From NCBI GenBank assembly GCA_019911785.1, contig JAIOJM010000232.1:1-8517 (forward strand): DNA of 8,517 nt. Reading direction: 5' to 3'. The position numbers and the translations under genes are program-made. Source of the stretch: Sulfuricella sp. (GTDB lineage: Bacteria > Pseudomonadota > Gammaproteobacteria > Burkholderiales > Sulfuricellaceae). The notes below the pieces were generated by a model. That model was not told the DNA's origin. It saw only the letters and a list, made by a program, of their open reading frames with translations, and did not search any database. Shown here piece by piece: positions 1 through 6,887 of this stretch (positions are counted from its first letter, which is position 1; each line of letters opens with the position of its first letter).

Positions 1-9
1 AATGTTTTT

Positions 10-1266
10 TTATACACGAATCTGCCCATCACCCAGCACGATGAATTTCTGGCTGGTCAGTCCTTCCAGCCCGACCGGGCCGCGTGCGTGGATCTTGTCG
101 GTGGAAATGCCAATTTCCGCACCCAGCCCATATTCGAAACCGTCGGCGAAGCGGGTCGAGGCGTTTACCATTACCGAGCTGGAATCCACCTCGCGCAGGA
201 AACGGCGCGCCCGGCTGTAGTCCTCGGTGACGATGGATTCGGTGTGCTGCGAGCTGTAGGTGTTGATATGCTCGATCGCCGCATCGATGTCCTTGACCAC
301 CCGCACCGAAAGGATAGGCGCAAGGTACTCGGTGTGCCAGTCTTCCTCGGTGGCTTCCTTCATCTGCGGGATAATCGCGCACGCAGCGGGGCAGCCGCGC
401 AGCTCCACGCCCTTGTCCAGGTAGATCTTGCACAGCGGCGGCAGCACCGTCGCCGCCACGCCTTCGGCAACCAGCAGGGTTTCCATGGTGTTGCAGGTGC
501 CGTAACGGCTGGTCTTGGCGTTGTCGGCGATGCGGATCGCCTTGTCCAGGTCTGCCTTGTCATCGATGTAGACATGGCACACGCCGTGCAGGTGCTTGAT
601 CACCGGGATGCGCGCCTCGGCGATCAGGCGCTCGATCAGCCCCTTGCCGCCGCGCGGCACGATCACGTCGACGAATTCCTTCATGGTGATCAGCTCGCCC
701 ACTGCGGCGCGGTCGGTGGTTTCTATCACCTGCACCGCCATCGCCGGCAAGCCGGCGGCGGCCAGCCCTTCGCGCACGCAGGCGGCAATCGCCTGGTTGG
801 AGTGGATCGCCTCGGAACCGCCACGCAGAATCGCCGCGTTGCCCGCCTTCAGGCACAAGCCGGCGGCATCGGCCGTGACGTTGGGGCGGGCCTCGTAGAT
901 GATGCCGATCACGCCCAGCGGCACGCGCATTTTGCCGACCTGGATGCCGGAAGGGCGATAGTTGAGGCCGGTGATCTCGCCCACCGGGTCGGGCAGGGCT
1001 GCGATCTGCAACAGCCCCTCCGCCATGCCGGCGACGCCTTTTTCGGTCAGGGTCAGACGGTCGAGCAGGGCCTCTTCCAGGCCGGCCTCGCGGGCTTCGG
1101 CCAGATCCCTGGCATTCGCCGCGATCAGCTTGGCGGCATCGCGCTGGATCGCCGCGGCCATCGCCGTCAGCGCCTTGTTCTTGGCATTGGTGTCGGCCTT
1201 CGCCATCAGGCGGGAAGCCGCGCGTGCCTGCTGGCCGACGGTTTGCATGTATGCTTTGATGTCCAT
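10..1266 (-). CDS. proA: Glutamate-5-semialdehyde dehydrogenase (gamma-glutamyl phosphate reductase)
   Basis: ProA catalyses the second step of proline synthesis: NADPH-dependent reduction of gamma-glutamyl phosphate to glutamate-5-semialdehyde, in the cytoplasm. The 418-residue product matches the usual family length (E. coli about 417). It belongs to the aldehyde dehydrogenase superfamily: the nucleotide-binding part covers roughly residues 1-250 with the conserved stretch [14 protein letters not shown] near 118-131, and the catalytic cysteine is Cys258 in [13 protein letters not shown]. The C-terminal part carries [10 protein letters not shown] (311-320) and the family signature around [17 protein letters not shown] (373-389). 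The ATG at 1266 gives the expected N-terminus ([15 protein letters not shown]); only a weak GGGG-type ribosome-binding site precedes it. It lies downstream of holA on the same strand, separated by about 120 bp holding a repeat array, so co-transcription with leuS-lptE-holA is possible but unproven. proB is not in the window. The gene is intact and the identification is secure. Confidence 0.97.
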   Translation of the reverse strand: MDIKAYMQTVGQQARAASRLMAKADTNAKNKALTAMAAAIQRDAAKLIAANARDLAEAREAGLEEALLDRLTLTEKGVAGMAEGLLQIAALPDPVGEITGLNYRPSGIQVGKMRVPLGVIGIIYEARPNVTADAAGLCLKAGNAAILRGGSEAIHSNQAIAACVREGLAAAGLPAMAVQVIETTDRAAVGELITMKEFVDVIVPRGGKGLIERLIAEARIPVIKHLHGVCHVYIDDKADLDKAIRIADNAKTSRYGTCNTMETLLVAEGVAATVLPPLCKIYLDKGVELRGCPAACAIIPQMKEATEEDWHTEYLAPILSVRVVKDIDAAIEHINTYSSQHTESIVTEDYSRARRFLREVDSSSVMVNASTRFADGFEYGLGAEIGISTDKIHARGPVGLEGLTSQKFIVLGDGQIRV

Positions 1267-1291
1267 AATTGGTTACCCCAAGATCAAATTC

Positions 1292-1390
1292 TTACCACGA
1301 ATTTACACGAATGTTCACGAATGTTCACGAATTGTCCCGTGCCAGCCATGCTCCAAATCATTCGTGTAAATTCGTGTCATTCGTGGTTAA
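1292..1390. repeat. Inverted array of CACGAAT units between proA and holA
   Basis: On the plus strand the left arm has four exact CACGAAT units starting at 1296, 1306, 1316 and 1326, a strict 10-bp period. After a 27-nt centre the right arm has three exact ATTCGTG units (the reverse complement) starting at 1360, 1370 and 1379. The two arms could pair into one long hairpin in RNA or a cruciform in DNA. The right arm runs into the holA stop codon. The left arm ends about 25 bp before the proA start. From general knowledge, short intergenic repeats of this CACGAAT type recur in many environmental proteobacterial genomes, without an agreed function. There is no U-run at either end, so it is not an ordinary intrinsic terminator. 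Confidence 0.85.
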
Positions 1391-2397
1391 TGATTTTTTG
1401 CCATTCCCAGCCCAAGCTGCAGCAGCTCGTCCCACACGTCGCCGCGTGCCAGACCCTTGATCATCCGGTCGATCGCCGCGGCCTGCTTTAACCCCGCCAC
1501 CAGCCGGGTTTCGCTCAGCCGGCCCAGTGCGCGCTGCACCAGGCCCTGGCGCGATTCCCAAACCCGCAGATCGCGCAGCAGCTGCGGCAGGGCGGCCCCC
1601 CTGCGCTGGCCCAGCTTCAATTTTGCCAGGGTGCGGATTTCCTGGGTCAGCGCCCACAGCGCCAGCGTCGGCGCCACGCCCTCGCCCTTCAGCCCTTCCA
1701 GAATCCGCGCCAGGCGCACGGCATCTCCTGCCAGCATGGCGTCGGAGAGATTAAACACATCATAACGCGAGACATCCAGCACCGCTTCGCGAACCCGGTC
1801 AAAATTCAGGGCGCCCTCGGGGAACAGCAACCCGAGCTTCTGGATTTCCTGGTGTGCCGCCAGAAGATTGCCCTCGACGCGGTCCGCCAGAAACTGCAAG
1901 GTCGTCGCGTCGGCACGCTGTTTCTGCGCCGCCAGCCGCACCGCTATCCATTGCGGCAGTCGCGACCGCTCCACCGGATAAACCGGTATCGCCGTGCCGG
2001 CCTGCTCCAGCGCCTTGAACCATTTCGTCGCCTGCGCCTGCTTGTCAAGCTTGGGGCAGGTCACCACGGTGATGGCTTCATCCGGCAAGCGCGCGCAATA
2101 GTCCTGCAAGGCCTGGCCGCCCTCCGTGCCCGGCTTGCCGGTGGGGATGCGAATTTCAATGATACGCCTGGTCGCGAACAGCGACAGGCTGTTGCCGCTC
2201 GCCAGCAGGTTCTGCCAGCTGAAGCCGGATTCGACCGTAAATACCTCGCGCTCGGCATAGCCCTCCTGCCGCGCTTTGGCGCGGATCGCATCGGCAGCCT
2301 CCAGCGCCAGCAGCGGCTCGTCGCCGTAAATCAGGTACAGCGGCGCGAGGCCGCGCTGCAAATGCGCGGCCAGCTGATCAGCGTTGAGCCGGGGCAT
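1387..2397 (-). CDS. holA: DNA polymerase III subunit delta (clamp loader)
   Basis: HolA is the delta subunit of the clamp-loader complex. It opens the beta sliding clamp so that it can be placed on primed DNA at the replication fork. The 336-residue product is close to the E. coli length (343). Visible family features are the N-terminal YLIYGDEPLL (21-30), the strand LSLFATRRIIEIRIPTGKPG (71-90), and the motif RVEGNLLAAHQEIQKL (173-188) at the end of the AAA+-like lid region, followed by a helical C-terminal collar domain (about 210-330). No Walker A motif is seen, as expected for delta. The ATG at 2397 lies inside the 3' end of lptE (20-nt overlap in another frame), which suggests translational coupling; no strong Shine-Dalgarno sequence is visible. 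The stop codon TAA coincides with the edge of the CACGAAT repeat array, so the last residues may have been altered by insertion of that repeat. Confidence 0.95.
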   Translation of the reverse strand: MPRLNADQLAAHLQRGLAPLYLIYGDEPLLALEAADAIRAKARQEGYAEREVFTVESGFSWQNLLASGNSLSLFATRRIIEIRIPTGKPGTEGGQALQDYCARLPDEAITVVTCPKLDKQAQATKWFKALEQAGTAIPVYPVERSRLPQWIAVRLAAQKQRADATTLQFLADRVEGNLLAAHQEIQKLGLLFPEGALNFDRVREAVLDVSRYDVFNLSDAMLAGDAVRLARILEGLKGEGVAPTLALWALTQEIRTLAKLKLGQRRGAALPQLLRDLRVWESRQGLVQRALGRLSETRLVAGLKQAAAIDRMIKGLARGDVWDELLQLGLGMAKNH

Positions 2398-2887
2398 CTG
2401 CCGGTTGCAGCTTCGCCGCGGCCAGGCGCCGCATCAGCTGGCCGAGCACATCGTTCTGCATGTCGCGGTAGAGCAGCACCTCTTCCTGCTCCTTCGCCAG
2501 GACCTGGGCATCGTCATAGAGCATGGCGCGCCTCAATTCGATGGGCTGGGCGGCCATCAGGTCACGGCCCTCCTTGTCCAGCAAGCGGAAGCCGACGTGG
2601 TAAATCAACTCATATTCCCTTACCCGCCCGGCACCGCTCAGCGCCAGGATGCGTTTTTCCCGTGTGGCCCCCGGCACCTGCAGCACCGCCTGCGCGTCGG
2701 CGGCCTTGTCGGTGAGCCTGGTCTGCGTCCCGGAACGGATCGCCCGGCTGATCTCCGCCGCCAGTGCGGGATTGCCGCCGCCGTCCACGTACAGGGATTC
2801 GAACGGCAGACTCGCCACGCCGCGCAGCTGGAAGCCGCAAGCGGCAAGCAACAGGGTCAGGATGAATCCGGTCAGCAGTTTGCGCAT
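2378..2887 (-). CDS. lptE: LPS-assembly lipoprotein LptE
   Basis: LptE (formerly RlpB) is the outer-membrane lipoprotein that plugs the LptD barrel and helps to insert lipopolysaccharide in the outer leaflet. The 169-residue product begins with a lipoprotein signal peptide: Met-Arg-Lys, a hydrophobic stretch (residues 4-14), then the lipobox LAAC with the lipidated Cys17, followed by GFQLRG, typical for the family. The middle holds the strand segment LSGAGRVREYELIYHVGFRL (83-102), and the C-terminal helix carries QVLAKEQEEVLLYRDMQNDV (128-147). Its ribosome-binding site (AAGGA) overlaps the leuS stop codon TAA, and only 9 nt separate the two genes. It overlaps holA by 20 nt. This packing between leuS and holA is the usual proteobacterial setting and supports the call. 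The family is poorly conserved in sequence, so context matters here. Confidence 0.92.
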   Translation of the reverse strand: MRKLLTGFILTLLLAACGFQLRGVASLPFESLYVDGGGNPALAAEISRAIRSGTQTRLTDKAADAQAVLQVPGATREKRILALSGAGRVREYELIYHVGFRLLDKEGRDLMAAQPIELRRAMLYDDAQVLAKEQEEVLLYRDMQNDVLGQLMRRLAAAKLQPADAPAQR

Positions 2888-2896
2888 CGGTTTTCC

Positions 2897-5377
<2,481 letters not shown>

Positions 5378-5390
5378 TTAACGATACGCA

Positions 5391-5396
5391 ATTATA
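5391..5396 (-). promoter_or_regulatory. Candidate -10 box for leuS
   Basis: Read on the minus strand this is a perfect TATAAT, 31 nt upstream of the leuS start codon, which would give a leader of roughly 25 nt. At a spacing of 16-18 nt no good -35 hexamer is seen (about AAACCG) and there is no TG extension, so the box may need an activator or may be fortuitous. Confidence 0.45.
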
Positions 5397-5424
5397 CCCG
5401 CGAACGGCTGGCTCGGTTTACGCC

Positions 5425-5456
5425 AAATCAAAACAAGCGCAAATCAAAACAAGCGC
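5425..5456. repeat. Perfect 16-bp tandem duplication upstream of leuS
   Basis: The 16-mer AAATCAAAACAAGCGC occurs twice in direct succession (5425-5440 and 5441-5456) with no mismatch. It sits just upstream of the place where the leuS -35 region would be. It may be a recent slippage product or a duplicated regulatory site; the sequence alone does not decide. Confidence 0.9.
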
Positions 5457-5470
5457 TTTTCACGTTCGCC

Positions 5471-5606
5471 CCTTCTCCCTCTGGGAGAAGGTTGGGATGA
5501 GGGAAGCACCTCTGGGAGAGGGTTGGGGTGAGGGGGATCGACACGGCCTCTTTATCCCACCTTTCTACCCCCATCCCAGCCTTCCCCCTACAAGAGGGAA
5601 GGAGAA
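5471..5606. repeat. Cluster of GGGAGAGG-type interspersed repeats
   Basis: Three related units lie between the divergent leuS and cbbP genes. Units 1 (5479-5503) and 2 (5510-5534) are direct copies, 23 of 25 positions identical and 31 nt apart. Unit 3 (about 5567-5606) is a diverged copy in the opposite orientation. Each unit has a small palindrome: CCTTCTCCC/GGGAGAAGG with a 3-nt loop (5471-5491), CCTCT/AGAGG (5509-5521), and CCTTCCC/GGGAAGG with a 9-nt loop (5580-5602). From general knowledge, the motif resembles an abundant REP-like intergenic repeat of proteobacteria (GGGAGAGGGTTGGGGTGAGG). Its translation gives the often mis-annotated peptide PNLLPEGEGA, so no gene is called here. Confidence 0.85.
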
Positions 5607-5642
5607 AAACGGCGGTACCTGAATAGTTACCTTTATCCTTCC

Positions 5643-5657
5643 ATTCAAGAATCGAAT
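5643..5657. promoter_or_regulatory. Candidate LysR-type operator upstream of cbbP
   Basis: ATTCAAGAATCGAAT is a dyad, ATTC-N7-GAAT, and fits the general T-N11-A rule for LysR-type regulators. It lies about 47-61 bp before the predicted start of transcription, close to where such activators bind. cbb genes are usually controlled by the LysR-type protein CbbR, but this site does not fit the TNA-N7-TNA form often quoted for CbbR. Short dyads also occur by chance. Confidence 0.3.
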
Positions 5658-5667
5658 GCCCCGAATA

Positions 5668-5697
5668 GTGACAAAAGCAGCAGCTCAAGATTATACT
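5668..5697 (+). promoter_or_regulatory. Predicted sigma70 promoter of cbbP
   Basis: The -35 hexamer GTGACA (5668-5673, 5 of 6 consensus positions) is followed by an 18-nt spacer and the -10 hexamer TATACT (5692-5697, 5 of 6). Transcription would start near 5704, leaving a leader of about 38 nt. A good ribosome-binding site, GGGAGGA (5728-5734), stands 7 nt before the cbbP ATG. Confidence 0.65.
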
Positions 5698-5741
5698 CGC
5701 CCCATTCTTATTAATGACTTAAGCAGCGGGAGGAAAACCAG

Positions 5742-6644
5742 ATGTCCAAGAAGCACCCTGTTATTGCGGTTACCGGTTCGTCCGGTGCCGGCACCACCAC
5801 CGTCAAGGTTGCGTTCGAGCACATTTTCATAAGAGAAAACATCAAGGCGGCCGTGGTGGAAGGCGACAGCTTCCACTCGCTGAACCGGGCTCAATTCAAG
5901 GAAGCCGTCGCCAAAGCCGAAGCTCAGGGCAACAGCCATTTCAGCCATTTCGGGCCGGAAGCCAACCACTTCGACAAGATCGAAGCGCTATTCAAGAGCT
6001 ACGGCGAAACCGGTACCGGCAAGAAACGCTATTACCTGCACAACGGCGATGAAGCCGAAGCGCACAATACCCGCCTGAAACTGAAAACCAAGCTGGGCGC
6101 CGGCGAATTCACGCCTTGGGAAGACATCCCCGGCGGCACCGATATCCTGTTCTACGAAGGCCTGCATGGCCTGGTGGCAAACGGCAAGGTGGACGCGTCC
6201 AAGCATGTGGATCTGGGTGTCGGCGTGGTGCCTATCGTCAATCTGGAATGGATCCAGAAAATCCACCGCGACGCCAAGGAGCGCGGCTACTCGGCCGAAG
6301 CCACGGTGGAAACCATCCTGCGCCGCATGCCCGACTACATCAACTACATTACCCCGCAGTTCTCACGCACCGACGTCAACTTCCAGCGCGTGCCGACCGT
6401 GGACACCTCCAACCCCTTCATCGCCCGCGACATCCCTACGCCCGATGAAAGCTTCGTGGTGATCCGCTTCAAGGATCCCAAGGGCATCGATTTCTGCTAC
6501 CTGCAAAGCATGATCCCCAACTCGTTCATGTCACGCCGCAACACCCTGGTGGTGCCCGGCGGCAAGATGGGCTTCGCGATGGAAGTCATCCTCGCCCCGA
6601 TGATCCACGACATGATGGAAGCCAAGAAAAAGAGCAAGAAGTAA
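5742..6644 (+). CDS. cbbP: Phosphoribulokinase, bacterial class I (Calvin cycle)
   Basis: Phosphoribulokinase phosphorylates ribulose 5-phosphate with ATP to ribulose 1,5-bisphosphate, the substrate of RuBisCO; with RuBisCO it is specific to the Calvin cycle. The 300-residue product aligns along its whole length with proteobacterial CbbP. It has the P-loop GSSGAGTT (12-19; the missing Lys is normal here), EGDSFH with the catalytic base Asp42, the Walker B-like LFYEGLHG with Glu139, and WIQKIHRDAKERG with Arg176 and Arg181, matching the substrate and allosteric arginines of the Rhodobacter enzyme. The C-terminal part has QRVPTVDTSNPFIARDIPTP (residues about 208-227). Only one cysteine is present (near residue 256), so the plant-type thioredoxin switch is absent; bacterial forms are NADH-activated. 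A few extra residues lie around 104-124 relative to Rhodobacter. The gene stands alone, with its own promoter and terminator and no other cbb gene beside it. The symbol prkB is also used. Confidence 0.96.
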   Translation: MSKKHPVIAVTGSSGAGTTTVKVAFEHIFIRENIKAAVVEGDSFHSLNRAQFKEAVAKAEAQGNSHFSHFGPEANHFDKIEALFKSYGETGTGKKRYYLHNGDEAEAHNTRLKLKTKLGAGEFTPWEDIPGGTDILFYEGLHGLVANGKVDASKHVDLGVGVVPIVNLEWIQKIHRDAKERGYSAEATVETILRRMPDYINYITPQFSRTDVNFQRVPTVDTSNPFIARDIPTPDESFVVIRFKDPKGIDFCYLQSMIPNSFMSRRNTLVVPGGKMGFAMEVILAPMIHDMMEAKKKSKK

Positions 6645-6664
6645 ACCCCGCGCCTGAAACAACG

Positions 6665-6702
6665 AAGCCGGGTACGGGCCTCTGCCCCTACCCGGTTTTT
6701 TT
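6665..6702 (+). terminator. Rho-independent terminator of cbbP
   Basis: Beginning 20 nt after the cbbP stop, CCGGGTA (6668-6674) pairs with TACCCGG (6689-6695). After a C-C mismatch the stem continues with GGGC/GCCC around a CTCT loop, and seven T follow (6696-6702). On the opposite strand the hairpin has no comparable U-run, so it mainly ends cbbP transcription. Confidence 0.93.
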
Positions 6703-6734
6703 GCGCCGGAAATCCAGCCCTATTCAACCCTATA

Positions 6735-6877
6735 ATCCGCAGATGGCGCAGATTCGCACAGATAAAACCCCGCTGAATCAGGTGGTTGCCAGTCAATCTC
6801 ACATAACCGTCAGGGTGACTCAAACAATGAAGTCAACGCATTGAAATATCTGTGTAAATCTGTGTTCATCTGTGGAT
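6735..6877. repeat. Inverted array of CAGAT units between convergent cbbP and CoA-transferase genes
   Basis: The left arm (6735-6764) holds CGCAGAT at 6738 and 6747 and CACAGAT at 6757. The right arm (6847-6877) holds three ATCTGTG units starting at 6848, 6858 and 6868, each 10 bp apart. The reverse complement of the right arm matches the left arm at about 25 of 31 positions, with one gap. About 82 bp lie between the arms, with no gene in them. The right arm ends 10 bp before the stop codon of the downstream minus-strand gene. The motif resembles CAGATGAACGCAGAT-like intergenic repeats that I recall from many environmental bacterial genomes. The remainder of 6645-6887 holds the cbbP terminator and nothing else that I can identify. 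Confidence 0.8.
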
Positions 6878-6887
6878 AACTGACTTT

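Noticed and set aside
1292..1390. CACGAAT array as a CRISPR
   Set aside because: The units are 7 bp with 3-bp gaps and include an inverted arm; there are no spacers of CRISPR length and no cas genes.
1292..1390. CACGAAT array as an intrinsic terminator for holA
   Set aside because: No U-run follows the hairpin on the minus strand and the stem is A/T-rich; it may still affect transcription, but the terminator criteria are not met.
88..1491. Open frame of 467 codons on the plus strand
   Set aside because: It is antisense to proA and runs through the repeat array into holA; its composition is that of a shadow frame.
5428..5688. Open frame of 86 codons on the minus strand in the leuS-cbbP spacer
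   Set aside because: Its sequence (PLTPTLSQ, PNLLPEGEGA) is the translation of the GGGAGAGG repeat, a well-known source of false gene calls, and it has no ribosome-binding site.
5775..5798. Missing Lys in the P-loop of phosphoribulokinase as a sign of inactivation
   Set aside because: Active proteobacterial CbbP enzymes also have GSSGAGT(S/T)T without Lys, and the catalytic Asp and the Walker B Glu are present.
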